Notes: generated by a model not told the origin, from the letters alone. A DNA stretch of 64,000 bases from Phycisphaerales bacterium (GCA_040217175.1 JAVJNT010000002.1:496001-560000), one strand, 5' to 3'; counted from the first letter of the stretch, positions 8,757 to 18,347 are shown. Made by a program: numbers and translations.

Positions 8757-9740
8757 TTACGCCAGCCGCACCATCGCCCGCCGCTCGTCCGCCGAGATCG
8801 CCCCCTCCATGTCGGCCAGCCAGCGCCGCGCGTCGGTCGTGTAGCCCGCCGTGGGCTTGACCTCGGGGCGACGCTCGCGCCAGTAGGCGTTGAAGCGCTC
8901 CATCGTCAGCTCGCGCACCAGCTTGGCCTGCATCGACGCGAGCGCAACCGGCAGGTGGGCGTCCTCGGCCTTGGGCTGCACGCGGATGCGCGCGTCGGGC
9001 ACGTCCTCGAACGCGTACGTGCTGGCCTCGGGCGCTTCGGCGAGCGTGCGAATGGGCTTGCCAAAGACGTGGGCCAGCGCGTCGCGGTACCGCGTGCGGC
9101 CGCCCTGGCGGTCGAGGACGATGCGCGTGTGGACGTCACCGCGCTCCTGGCCGGTCCGCTCGATCAACTCAAGGATCGCCGGCGCATGCTCGGCGATGGC
9201 GGCCAGGGTCGTGTTGGCCTTGGAGCGACCGCCCGTCAGCTGGGCGTTGAAGCGGACCTCGTCGGTGCGGGCCACGCGGAGCAGCTCGCACGACACGCCC
9301 GCCCGCGTCATGGCCCCGGCGAGCGCGTTCGCGGCGATGCGGGCCTCGGCCCCGTCCGCGTGAGACGGACACGGACGCGGAGAGCCGCCGTACCAATCCA
9401 GGTCGCACGCCGCCACGCCCAGGGACTCGAAGAGTTCGGCATCGGTCCCGGGCATGCCATGGGTCATCGCCTGCACGAAGCCCAGCACGCTGCGCTCGGC
9501 CTCGGCCAGGCGGCCCGCGCCCTGGGCCATGGGCTTGCAGAGCTTCTTGCTGTCGCCGACGGCCAGCCGCTTGCGCTTGTCCCTGGGCGAGCGGCAGACC
9601 GCCGGTTCGAGGCGTTCCCATACGTCGGGCACGCCGTCGCCCGGACCCCACGCCTCGACCCGCATCGCCGCCACGCCCACGCACAGCGGGCCGAGCATGG
9701 GCCCGTAGCCCGCCTCGTCGATGCCGATGTAGAGGAGCAC
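8757..9740 (-). CDS. Ribonuclease HII-like protein
   Basis: 327 aa from a GTG at 9740. The opening resembles RNase HII (IGIDEAGYGPMLGPLCVG, compare DEAGRGP), and the family's other landmarks appear in order: a DSKKL motif, VLDRQGG and AEDAHLPVALASMQAK. These supply the Asp, Glu, Asp, Asp set expected for two-metal RNase H catalysis. The protein is about 100 residues longer than a standard RNase HII, with an insertion after DSKKL (roughly residues 70-150), so substrate choice may differ. It is divergent from ispG with 76 bp between the starts. It could be the main RNase HII or an additional divergent member. Confidence 0.72.
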   Translation of the reverse strand: MLLYIGIDEAGYGPMLGPLCVGVAAMRVEAWGPGDGVPDVWERLEPAVCRSPRDKRKRLAVGDSKKLCKPMAQGAGRLAEAERSVLGFVQAMTHGMPGTDAELFESLGVAACDLDWYGGSPRPCPSHADGAEARIAANALAGAMTRAGVSCELLRVARTDEVRFNAQLTGGRSKANTTLAAIAEHAPAILELIERTGQERGDVHTRIVLDRQGGRTRYRDALAHVFGKPIRTLAEAPEASTYAFEDVPDARIRVQPKAEDAHLPVALASMQAKLVRELTMERFNAYWRERRPEVKPTAGYTTDARRWLADMEGAISADERRAMVRLA

Positions 9741-9816
9741 CGACCATCGTTGCCGCTGCCCCCACCGCCGGGCAAGCCACCGACCCTGTCGCTTGCGGGC
9801 AACGTACGATGCGGCG

Positions 9817-11109
<1,293 letters not shown>

Positions 11110-11143
11110 GCCCCACCCGCGGTAGCGGGCGACTTGACTCTTC

Positions 11144-11187
11144 CTCCCTCTCCCCGTCTGTGGGGAGAGGGCCGGGGTGAGGGGTCT
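11144..11187 (+). repeat. Left copy of a 44-bp inverted repeat flanking the DUF559 gene
   Basis: Reads ctccctctcccc...ggggagagggccggggtgaggggtct. Reverse-complementing 11572-11615 gives the same 44-mer with four substitutions (40/44 identical, by eye). The copy is itself a hairpin (ctctcccc paired with ggggagag). It ends 16 bp before the DUF559 start. Confidence 0.85.
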
Positions 11188-11203
11188 CCGGATACCCTTC
11201 GCC

Positions 11204-11572
11204 ATGAGCCACGCCCGCCAACGCGCTCGCAAGCTGCGGGCGGAGCAAACTCCCCCCGAGGGGGTCCTCTGGAGTGCGCTACGCAATCGCCAACTCGGCG
11301 GGCTGAAGTTTCGTCGGCAGCACGCGATCGGTCGGTTTATCGTTGATTTCGCCTGCACCGAGGCAAAGTTGGTCGTGGAGGTCGATAGCCGGTATCACGA
11401 TGGGCGAAGGGTGGCTGACGCCGCTCGTGATGCCGCGCTTTCTCGGGCAGAGTGGTTTGTGCTCCGCGTTTCGACGGGGGAGATTGCGAGAAATGTGTCA
11501 GGCGTTCTGCAGAGAATCCTGGAGACCGCTCGGTCGCGCCTCGAAGCGCAAGACTCCAGCGTGGTGAAGTAA
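11204..11572 (+). CDS. DUF559 endonuclease-like protein
   Basis: 122 aa. DUF559 proteins belong to the Vsr/restriction-endonuclease-like superfamily. The typical order is visible: LRAEQTPPEGVLWSALRNR, KFRRQHAIGRFIVDFAC, LVVEVDSRYHDGR, and a C-terminal helical stretch. The Asp and Glu residues in IVDFAC and VVEVD fit a PD-(D/E)xK-like active site. Function in the cell is unknown. The gene is almost exactly bounded by a 44-bp inverted repeat: the left copy ends 16 bp before the ATG and the right copy begins at the last base of the stop codon. This argues that gene and repeats move as a unit. Confidence 0.85.
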   Translation: MSHARQRARKLRAEQTPPEGVLWSALRNRQLGGLKFRRQHAIGRFIVDFACTEAKLVVEVDSRYHDGRRVADAARDAALSRAEWFVLRVSTGEIARNVSGVLQRILETARSRLEAQDSSVVK

Positions 11573-11615
11573 GACCCCTCACCCCAACCCTCTCCCCGCG
11601 GACGGGGAGAGGGAG
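11572..11615 (-). repeat. Right copy of the 44-bp inverted repeat
   Basis: Inverted partner of 11144-11187, reading agacccctcacccc...cggggagagggag on the plus strand. The 40/44 match includes an internal hairpin with an 8-bp stem. It also lies just 12 bp downstream of the converging msrC stop codon, where the hairpin could act as a transcription stop. Confidence 0.85.
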
Positions 11616-11627
11616 CCCGAAGGCGCG

Positions 11628-12131
11628 TCACACCACCCGCGCCGCCGGCGGCTTGCCACTCGTCAGGCCCGCCGCCACCAGGCACTCGTGCAGCGCGTCG
11701 GCGTCGCGTGTCGTAAAGGCCCCTCGGCTGAAGCTGTCCAAATCGAACACGCCCCAGCAGGCGCCGCGGGAGTCGAGCAGCGGGATCACCAGCTCGGCCA
11801 GATCCCTCGGGTCGCACGCGACGTAGCCCTCACCCAGGGCCGCCACGTCGCGGACGACGAGCGTGACGTGCTGCTGGAACGACTGGCCGCACGCGCCATG
11901 CATGCCGATGGGCGAGCAGGCTGGCTTGTCACGCCTGGGGCCCAGCAGCATGTGGGCGTCGTCTTCGGGGTCCGGGAGGTAGAAGCCGAGCCACGAGACG
12001 TCCTCGCTCGCCAGCGCGTCCCATGCGAAATCAACGAAGCCCGCCATCCGCGCCGCACGATCGCCGGAGAGGCTTCGAGAGGCGGAAAGCAGGCTCGCGT
12101 AGTCGCGAACTCGCGACGCTGCTTCGCTCAT
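11628..12131 (-). CDS. msrC: GAF-domain free methionine-(R)-sulfoxide reductase (fRMsr type)
   Basis: 167 aa, a single GAF domain of the length typical for fRMsr. The three Cys positions of the family are present: KPACSPIG, GACGQS and YVACDPRD, followed by ELVIPLLD and WGVFDLDS. The enzyme reduces free methionine-R-sulfoxide in the cytoplasm. It starts 7 bp after the rpsR stop on the same strand, so it is probably translated from the rpsR transcript, an unusual partnership. Confidence 0.88.
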   Translation of the reverse strand: MSEAASRVRDYASLLSASRSLSGDRAARMAGFVDFAWDALASEDVSWLGFYLPDPEDDAHMLLGPRRDKPACSPIGMHGACGQSFQQHVTLVVRDVAALGEGYVACDPRDLAELVIPLLDSRGACWGVFDLDSFSRGAFTTRDADALHECLVAAGLTSGKPPAARVV

Positions 12132-12138
12132 GCTCGAA

Positions 12139-12384
12139 CTAGAGCGTGGCGGACGTGTAGGGCAGGAGGCCCATGAAACGGGCCCGCTTGATCGCCTGGG
12201 CGATCATGGCCTGCTCCTTGGCGGTGGTGCTCAGGCGCTTGCGACCGTAGATCTTGCCGTTGGGGCTCATCATGCGGCGCAGGTTGTCCGCGTCCTTCCA
12301 GTCGACGTACACGACGCCGGTGCCGGAAGTCTTGATCACGCTCTTCTTGTTGGGTCCGCCGCCGAAGCGGGAGAAACGGCTCAT
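12139..12384 (-). CDS. rpsR: 30S ribosomal protein S18
   Basis: 81 aa. The S18 pattern is clear: VYVDWKDADNLRRMMSPNGKIYGRKRLSTTAKEQ followed by the basic helix IKRARFMGLLPYT (quoted in part). A GGAGG-like site precedes the ATG. It binds the 16S rRNA platform next to S6. The usual neighbours rpsF, ssb and rplI are not adjacent; instead msrC follows within 7 bp. The typical N-terminal Cys cluster of zinc-binding S18 forms is absent. Confidence 0.96.
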   Translation of the reverse strand: MSRFSRFGGGPNKKSVIKTSGTGVVYVDWKDADNLRRMMSPNGKIYGRKRLSTTAKEQAMIAQAIKRARFMGLLPYTSATL

Positions 12385-12453
12385 GCTGGCCTCCGTCGTG
12401 GGCTCTGGGCGTCCCGCGAAGCACGCGTGGACGCGACGGGTGAATGGTTCAGA

Positions 12454-13113
12454 CTAGTCCCAGCGGGGCTTGGACGGCGTATCGGCCGGCTTGGGCTCCG
12501 AGGGCGGAGATGATAGCGGGGTCGGCCGCTCGGGGTCCAGCGGGATGGAGCCCTCGTCCCTTGCCGACGCCGAGACCGGCCGGCGGGGCTCGGACTGACT
12601 TGGCTCGCCCGCGTCGTCCTTGGGCTTGCGAGGGCCAATGAGGCCGTCGAGCGACGCCCGTCCGCCCCCGCGGACAACCAGGAACAGGCAGCCAACCGCC
12701 AGGACGCCGTTGCGGTACATCTGGCACATGCCCACGGTGTCGTGGCAGGGGAAGTTGAAGTCTCCGAAGCAGCCGCACTCGACGTTCAACTCGCGGGCGA
12801 TGACGGTGTAGATGGCGTACATGAATACGCCCAGGGCGCCGAGCATCGCGAAGGCCGCCGCCCTCGTCCACAGCCCCAGCAGGATGAGCACGGCGCAGAT
12901 GGCCTCGAGCCACGGCACCGCGAACGCCGACACGACCACGACGTGGTGGTGGTCGAACTTGTCCAAGACCTGAAACGCCTGGATCGATTCGGCGAACGCC
13001 TGCGCCGCGTCCGGGTTGCGCAGCTTCATGAACGCAGCGAAACCGAACACGCCGGCGAGGAACAGGCGGACGAACAGGGTGAACACGACGTCGATGCGCT
13101 GGCCGGTGCTCAC
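12454..13113 (-). CDS. MauE/DoxX-like membrane protein
   Basis: 219 aa. Four hydrophobic segments within residues 8-150 fit the MauE/DoxX family. Between helices 3 and 4 is a Cys-rich loop, ECGCFGDFNFPCHDTVGMCQ, with four Cys residues, the MauE hallmark linked to membrane thiol-disulfide exchange. After residue 150 the tail is polar, Pro/Ser/Asp-rich and probably disordered. It uses a GTG start that abuts the stop codon of the rhodanese gene. It is the last gene of a DUF1573-rhodanese-MauE operon, whose combined Cys chemistry suggests a periplasmic sulfur or redox module. Confidence 0.85.
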   Translation of the reverse strand: MSTGQRIDVVFTLFVRLFLAGVFGFAAFMKLRNPDAAQAFAESIQAFQVLDKFDHHHVVVVSAFAVPWLEAICAVLILLGLWTRAAAFAMLGALGVFMYAIYTVIARELNVECGCFGDFNFPCHDTVGMCQMYRNGVLAVGCLFLVVRGGGRASLDGLIGPRKPKDDAGEPSQSEPRRPVSASARDEGSIPLDPERPTPLSSPPSEPKPADTPSKPRWD

Positions 13114-13716
13114 TCAGCCACCCCCCACCGGCTCGGTCGGGTGACCAGCGGCCTGCCAGGCGCCGTAGCCCTCGTGCATGATGTAGACCTCGGCATAGCC
13201 GCGGCCGATGAGCCGCTGGGCGACGTTCTCCGACGCATCGCACTCGCCGCCACCGCAGAAGATGATGACAGGGAACGCGAGGTCGATCTGGCCCAGCACC
13301 TGGGCGCTCGTACCGCTGATGAAGTCGCGCGTCTCGAGGTGGAACGAGCCCTCGATGGTGCCATCCGTGCGCTCCCCGTCGGTCCGCGCATCGATGAAGG
13401 CCATGCCCTCTTCCCAGTACTCGTACGCCCGTTCGACGGAGATGTAGTAGTCGGGCAGTTCTTCGGGCTGTTCGCCCGGGTCGGGATCGGGGGCCGGAGC
13501 AGGATCGGAATCGCCTGGTTCAAGCGCATCGCCACTCGTCGAAGCCTCGGGCTCGACGACTTCTGGCGACGGCCGTGCCGGCTGGGTCGCACCATCACCA
13601 CCGCGACGCTGCAGCGCGTCAGCGACGTCGCGCGTGATCGGCCACTGCATGGAATGGGCCAAGGCGGCCCCGACGGCCACGAGCAGGATGATGGCGAGCC
13701 GACCGACGAATCGCAT
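13114..13716 (-). CDS. Membrane-anchored rhodanese-domain protein
   Basis: 200 aa. Residues 1-22 are a signal anchor or signal peptide. Residues 35-85 form a Pro/Asp/Glu-rich linker. Residues 90-195 are a rhodanese domain (FIDARTDGERTDGTIEGSFH, then VIIFCGGGECDAS). The catalytic loop Cys is the one in FCGGGECDAS. It is likely exported and may transfer or sense sulfane sulfur. It lies 3 bp from the DUF1573 stop upstream and directly abuts the MauE-like gene downstream. Confidence 0.87.
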   Translation of the reverse strand: MRFVGRLAIILLVAVGAALAHSMQWPITRDVADALQRRGGDGATQPARPSPEVVEPEASTSGDALEPGDSDPAPAPDPDPGEQPEELPDYYISVERAYEYWEEGMAFIDARTDGERTDGTIEGSFHLETRDFISGTSAQVLGQIDLAFPVIIFCGGGECDASENVAQRLIGRGYAEVYIMHEGYGAWQAAGHPTEPVGGG

Positions 13717-13719
13717 GGA

Positions 13720-14871
13720 TCACTCGCCCGCGCGGGTGTCGACGATGCGGCCGACGTACGGCAGCTTCACCTCTTCTTCGAGCGGCACGTCGGTGAGCAC
13801 GACGAAGTTGCCGCGGATCCGGCCGGCCTGTTCGATGCTGGGCATCACCAGACGCACGCGGTAGGCGTCGACGGCCTTGCCATTCGCGCCGGCTTCGGCG
13901 TCCATGGGCTCGACCGAGTAGTCGATCGCCATCGGCGCCATGTCGGTGGGCTGCAGCGGACGCAGCTCGACGCCGGTGATCCGGAATGCCTCGTTGCGGC
14001 CGTGGCGGATCTCGATGACCTCGTCGACCTGGCGGCCCACGCTCAGCGTGCCCAGCGACATGCGCGTGGGATTGATCACGACGTCGCCCTCGACCTGCGC
14101 GCCGACGGGCACGGTGACGAGCTTGCGGCGGTCCTCGTTCGTCCGGACGGCCGCAAGCGCCTGGGCCCGGCCGGGAGGCGCGTCGTCACGGAGCGAGACG
14201 AGGATGTCCGTCCGCGCGACCGTCTCGCCCTCGACCTGGAGCGGGTCGGTGCCGAGGATCTCGACGTCAAAGTACTTCGCGCCATCACCCACGAGCGTGA
14301 CGTGGAAGGCTTCGAAGCTCTCCTGCGAACCGGTCAGGCTGATCAGCGTTTCCTTGCGCGTGTGCTTGGTCACGGCGCCCAGGTTCACTTGCAGCGGCTC
14401 GATCGAGATGAGCGGCTTGATGAACGCGCGGACCTTGACGGCCACCATCGGGTTGGCGCGGTCGTTGGTCCGGAAGGTCACCGTCTGCTCGTGACGGCCG
14501 GCGGTCTTGCCACGCGGGTCGAAGGTCACCTCGAGCTCGACCGACTCGCCCGGCTCGAACTCGTTCTTGGGAAGCTCGGCCACCGTGCAGCCGCACGTGC
14601 TGCTCACGCTCGGCACGGTCAGGCTCATGTTGCCCGAGTTGCGGAAGCGGATCGTGCCCGACACGGGCTCGGTGTCCAGGATCGTGCCCATGTCGACGAT
14701 CGGCGTCTCGAGCTCGAACGTCGGCAGGGCTTCCTGGTCCTGTTGCGCGGCTTGCTCGGCCTCCTGCGTGGCGGTGCCGGCCTGCTGTGCCAGCAGGCTG
14801 GTCGGCGAAAGCGTCAGGCAGACGCCCACGCCCAAGGCTCCGAGGATGGTCGCTCGTGCAGTGATGTCCAT
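13720..14871 (-). CDS. Secreted DUF1573 protein
   Basis: 383 aa with a signal peptide (about residues 1-28, ending in SLLAQQ). Residues 55-160 are a DUF1573 Ig-like domain with the diagnostic VSSTCGCTVAELPK, whose two Cys form the family's CGC motif. Later segments (IFDP-free beta-rich repeats such as INPTRMSLGTLSVGRQVDE) look like further Ig-like domains. The ATG at 14871 is chosen because it gives a proper signal peptide; the open frame upstream is Arg-rich and non-coding in character. It is the first gene of the three-gene operon. Confidence 0.87.
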   Translation of the reverse strand: MDITARATILGALGVGVCLTLSPTSLLAQQAGTATQEAEQAAQQDQEALPTFELETPIVDMGTILDTEPVSGTIRFRNSGNMSLTVPSVSSTCGCTVAELPKNEFEPGESVELEVTFDPRGKTAGRHEQTVTFRTNDRANPMVAVKVRAFIKPLISIEPLQVNLGAVTKHTRKETLISLTGSQESFEAFHVTLVGDGAKYFDVEILGTDPLQVEGETVARTDILVSLRDDAPPGRAQALAAVRTNEDRRKLVTVPVGAQVEGDVVINPTRMSLGTLSVGRQVDEVIEIRHGRNEAFRITGVELRPLQPTDMAPMAIDYSVEPMDAEAGANGKAVDAYRVRLVMPSIEQAGRIRGNFVVLTDVPLEEEVKLPYVGRIVDTRAGE

Positions 14872-15088
14872 GGTCGTTCCCCTCTCTCGTCGCCGAGGCA
14901 GGCGTACCACCCGCCGGCGTCGCCCGCCATCGCGGGCCGCGTGATGCAGTATTGTTCGGCCGCCGCGGCCCCAAGTCAGCATACCACGGAGGGCGGCCTT
15001 CGCCCACCATGAAGCGCTGATCGACCCAAGCCGTCACGGACGCCCGGTATTTCGATCCGGTCCCCTGAGCTGGCTTCGGAACCGGCCC

Positions 15089-16348
15089 CTACTCCATCGC
15101 CTCGGCCAGCTTGTTCAGGGCGTGGGCGTAGCAGGCGGTCCGCATCGGGATGTTCTCGGACTCCATGAGGTCGTACACGTCGCCGAAGGCCTTGGACATG
15201 ATCTCGCCCAGCCGCTGGTGGACGGTGTCCAGGTCCCAGTAGTAGCCGCTGATGTTCTGGCACCACTCGAAATAGCTGACGGTGACGCCGCCGGCGTTGG
15301 CCAGGATATCCGGGATAACCAGCGCTTCGCTCTCGGCCAAGATCTCGTCGGCTTCCTTGGTCAGCGGGCCGTTGGCCAGCTCGATGAGGACCTTGGCCTT
15401 GACGTTGCGGGCGTTTTCCTCGTGCACGGCGTTCTCGAGGGCGGCGGGCACCAGCACGTCGACGTCGAGCTCCAGCAATTCCTCGTTGCTGATCTTCTTG
15501 CCAGCGTCAGGAAGGCGTCCCGAGTCGGTCTTGGTCGAGATCGTGCCGGGCACGTCAAGGCCCGAGTCATCGTGGATGCCGCCGCGCGAATCGCTGACGG
15601 CGACGATCTTGTAGCCCGCCTCGTCGGCGAGCTTGGCGAAGTGCTGGCCGGCGTTGCCAAAGCCCTGGATCGCGATCGTGACGTCCTTGGGGTTCCACTC
15701 GCGCCGCTTCTCGAGCTCCTTCAGGCAGATGAAGCCGCCACGCCCGGTCGCATCGTTGCGGCCGAGCGAGCCGCCGCGGGCCACGGGCTTGCCGGTAATG
15801 ACGCCCGGATAGCGGCCGCGCTTGATCGTGTCGAACTCGTCGCTCATCCAGCCCATGATGGTCGCGTTGGTGTACACGTCGGGGGCGGGTACGTCAATGT
15901 CCGGGCCCAGCACGTCGGCCATGCCGCGCATGTAGCCGCGGCTGAGTCCCTCGAGCTCACGCTGGCTCATCTCGCGCGGGTCCACGATCACGCCGCCCTT
16001 GCCGCCGCCGAGCGGGATGCCGACCGTGGCGCACTTGAAGGTCATCCAGAACGCCAGCGCCCGTACCTCGGCAGCCGACACGTCGGGGTGGTAGCGGATG
16101 CCGCCCTTGGCGGGCCCACGGACCGTGTTGTACCGGCAGCGGAAGCCGGTAAACACCTTGGTCGATCCGTCGTCCATCTTGACGGGGATGCCGACCTCGG
16201 TGAATCGCTCGGCGTGCTTGAGCCGCTCGACGGTTTCGGGCTTGGCCTTGCTGTGCTCGGCGGCGATCTCGAGGCGAGGCAGCGCCTCGTCGAGGAACAC
16301 GTCGCTGCTCGAGTGCGTCTGCTCGGCTGTCAACACGTCGGGGCTCAT
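15089..16348 (-). CDS. Glu/Leu/Phe/Val dehydrogenase family enzyme, probably glutamate dehydrogenase
   Basis: 419 aa, the size of RocG/GdhB-type enzymes. N-terminal substrate domain: FRCRYNTVRGPAKGGIRYHP and VGIPLGGGKGGVIVDP, with the substrate-binding and catalytic Lys residues. The NAD(P)-binding domain follows, with IQGFGNAGQHFAKLA and a C-terminal ILANAGGVTVSYFEW. The likely reaction is reversible glutamate deamination to 2-oxoglutarate; the cofactor is not decided by eye. AGGAGA precedes ATG 16348 with good spacing, and the acetyltransferase gene ends 58 bp upstream on the same strand. Confidence 0.93.
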   Translation of the reverse strand: MSPDVLTAEQTHSSSDVFLDEALPRLEIAAEHSKAKPETVERLKHAERFTEVGIPVKMDDGSTKVFTGFRCRYNTVRGPAKGGIRYHPDVSAAEVRALAFWMTFKCATVGIPLGGGKGGVIVDPREMSQRELEGLSRGYMRGMADVLGPDIDVPAPDVYTNATIMGWMSDEFDTIKRGRYPGVITGKPVARGGSLGRNDATGRGGFICLKELEKRREWNPKDVTIAIQGFGNAGQHFAKLADEAGYKIVAVSDSRGGIHDDSGLDVPGTISTKTDSGRLPDAGKKISNEELLELDVDVLVPAALENAVHEENARNVKAKVLIELANGPLTKEADEILAESEALVIPDILANAGGVTVSYFEWCQNISGYYWDLDTVHQRLGEIMSKAFGDVYDLMESENIPMRTACYAHALNKLAEAME

Positions 16349-16406
16349 GGGCTTCTCCTGGGGTTCGAGACTCTCGGCACGAGCACCGTGGCCGATCGTG
16401 CGTGAA

Positions 16407-17270
16407 TCATTGCCCGCTCGCCGCTGGAGTTCCCGGGGGCCGATCGCCTCTGAAGCCCAGCCGCGTGTACGCCAGGGAAAAGCCGAGCCGGATGGCGTTC
16501 CGCTCGGTCGGGATGCCGGGATCGCACTCGATGACGGCAAGCCGACAGCCCTCCTCCACGCCCTGCTGCAGGCGACGCGCGATCAACGCACCCTGGATGC
16601 CCTTGCGCCGATAGGGCTCGCCCACCACCGCGCCCCACAGCGAGGCCAGCCGAACCGGCTCTTGGCCGTTGGCGGGCGCGAGCTCGATGACCTCCATGCC
16701 GCAGGTACCCGCGAGCTTGCCATCGACGTAGGCGCAGAAGCCGCGTGAGCGAGGGTGCGTCTGGCTCCGCTCGGCGGCCTCGAACTCGCCGGGCTGCGGC
16801 TCGGCTCCGGGCTCCGAGAAACCCAGCACCCGATGGCGGACGAGCGCCTCCAGGCTCGCCTCGTCGGCTTCGTCGAGCGGCTCAATGCGAACGTCCGGCA
16901 GGGCGGGCTGCTGCACCGGACGCTCGAGATCGCGTGCATACACGCGCTCGGCTTGCTCCAGCGCGAGCCCGTCGCGGGCCATCGCGGCGAAGGCATCCTC
17001 GCCCGAGAGATCGGTCAGATCGATGCTCGGCCGAACGCCACGCGACCGCAGGAACGCCGAGATGCGTCGGACGCCTGCATCGGTGATCGGTGAATCGAGG
17101 CCGCAGCCGATCGCCTGGCAGAGCCAGTCGACGCCCTGCTTGAACGCAACGACGCCGCCGCCTTCGGCTTGTGGGATCTTCTCGTGCTCGTCAGAGAGTT
17201 CGGCGATGACCGCCTGCTGCCGTCGCTCATTGAGCAGCATCACCATCTTGGATTCAGGCTGGCTCCCCAT
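16407..17270 (-). CDS. GNAT family N-acetyltransferase
   Basis: 287 aa. The C-terminal half carries a GNAT domain, with GFCAYVDGKLAGTCGMEV and the acetyl-CoA motif A, VVGEPYRRKGIQGALIARRL. The N-terminal half (residues 1-125) is a helical region without a recognised domain. The acceptor substrate is unknown. It may be co-transcribed with the dehydrogenase gene 58 bp downstream. Confidence 0.88.
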   Translation of the reverse strand: MGSQPESKMVMLLNERRQQAVIAELSDEHEKIPQAEGGGVVAFKQGVDWLCQAIGCGLDSPITDAGVRRISAFLRSRGVRPSIDLTDLSGEDAFAAMARDGLALEQAERVYARDLERPVQQPALPDVRIEPLDEADEASLEALVRHRVLGFSEPGAEPQPGEFEAAERSQTHPRSRGFCAYVDGKLAGTCGMEVIELAPANGQEPVRLASLWGAVVGEPYRRKGIQGALIARRLQQGVEEGCRLAVIECDPGIPTERNAIRLGFSLAYTRLGFRGDRPPGTPAASGQ

Positions 17271-17299
17271 GGAGCAAGGCTACGGCGCGGCGATGCGAG

Positions 17300-17344
17300 A
17301 AAACGCCGGACGCGAACGCCAAGGAGAGAGCGTTCGCGTCCGGC
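17300..17344 (-). terminator. Terminator of the GC-tailed secreted protein gene
   Basis: A perfect 15-bp stem (17305-17319 with 17330-17344; gcgttcgcgtccggc on one arm) and a 10-nt loop. On the minus strand it is followed by gttttct. It lies 29 bp beyond the stop codon of the gene ending at 17373. Confidence 0.85.
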
Positions 17345-17372
17345 ATGCTGGGGGGGCTTGAGAGATGCGTGC

Positions 17373-18347
17373 TCAGCAGCCGCCGGCGAAGGCGTTCTGG
17401 AAGCACAGGAAGTCGAAGAGGGTCAGGGCGCCGTCGCCGTCGCAGTCGGCGGTGGCGTCGCCGGTGGCAAAGGCGTTCTGGAAGGCGAGGAAGTCGAAGA
17501 TGTTCAGGACGCCGTCGCCGTCGAAGTCGGCGTAGCACGACGTGGTGTCTTCGAAGGTAAAGGCGCCGGTCACTGAACCGATGCCGGTAGTCGGATCAAC
17601 CGCCCAGCGGCCCTCGAACGTGATGTGGTTCGAGCGGTTGCCGCGGATCTCACCGGTGCCCAGCACCGTGATCACGACCTGGTCGTCGCGGATGGGCGGG
17701 CTGAGCTCGATGACCACGTCCGCCCCGGGAGGCGCCGGAGGCGCGCCGGGATCGGAGACTTGCGAGTCGATGGCGTTGGAGATGTTGACCGCGCCGGCCG
17801 CACCAGCGACCGTGCCGGCACCGACGCCACCCACGCTGCCGATGGCGCCGCCCGCGATGATCTCCAGGGCGTAGACCCACCACTTGGGCTTCAGGCTGCC
17901 GCCATCGTCGGCGACCTCGCGGTAGTCCAGCGAGATCAGCTCGCCGTCGGCGTTGGTCTCCCACACGCCGCGGATGCTGCTGTTCCACTGCTCATCGAGG
18001 ATCGTGCCGAAGCCCTGGACGTTGGAGTCATAGCCGCTGGTTGTCCGCGTGAGGTCACCGAAGTAATCGATGTTCATGACGCCACCGCAGACGGCGGCCT
18101 GGCCGACCGCGCTCCACGTCTGGGGGTTGAACTGGCCCGTGATGTTGAGCGATCCACCAGCGCAGGTTTCCCATGCCGAGTCCGGATCGGTAGTCTGCAT
18201 GTGCAGGCCGTGGAGCATGCTCTCGATCATCATCTGAACGTTGGCGTGCTCTCGCACGCGGAGTTCCTGATCTTGAGCGCTGGCGACCGAGCCAGCAAGG
18301 AGCGAGAGACCGACGAACGACTGCAAAGCGATAGCACGAGTCCGCAT
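17373..18347 (-). CDS. Secreted protein of unknown function with GC-type dockerin-like tail
   Basis: 324 aa. A signal peptide ends near SVASAQDQ and GGAGGT sits 5 nt before the ATG. The middle (residues 30-260) is beta-rich with a Gly/Ala-rich hydrophobic stretch near 165-195 (GGAIGSVGGVGAGTVAGAAG); it matches nothing I recognise. The last 55 residues hold two canonical calcium loops, DFDGDGVLNIFDFLAF and DCDGDGALTLFDFLCF, and the chain ends AGGC. The tail probably directs sorting or anchoring at the cell surface. It has its own terminator and is divergent from the MBL hydrolase gene. Confidence 0.82.
   Translation of the reverse strand: MRTRAIALQSFVGLSLLAGSVASAQDQELRVREHANVQMMIESMLHGLHMQTTDPDSAWETCAGGSLNITGQFNPQTWSAVGQAAVCGGVMNIDYFGDLTRTTSGYDSNVQGFGTILDEQWNSSIRGVWETNADGELISLDYREVADDGGSLKPKWWVYALEIIAGGAIGSVGGVGAGTVAGAAGAVNISNAIDSQVSDPGAPPAPPGADVVIELSPPIRDDQVVITVLGTGEIRGNRSNHITFEGRWAVDPTTGIGSVTGAFTFEDTTSCYADFDGDGVLNIFDFLAFQNAFATGDATADCDGDGALTLFDFLCFQNAFAGGC

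Noticed and set aside
12742-15012. A forward open frame of about 750 codons opposite the MauE-rhodanese-DUF1573 operon
   Set aside because: The reverse strand encodes three recognisable proteins with tight junctions; the forward translation is Asp/Arg/His/Val-rich and featureless.
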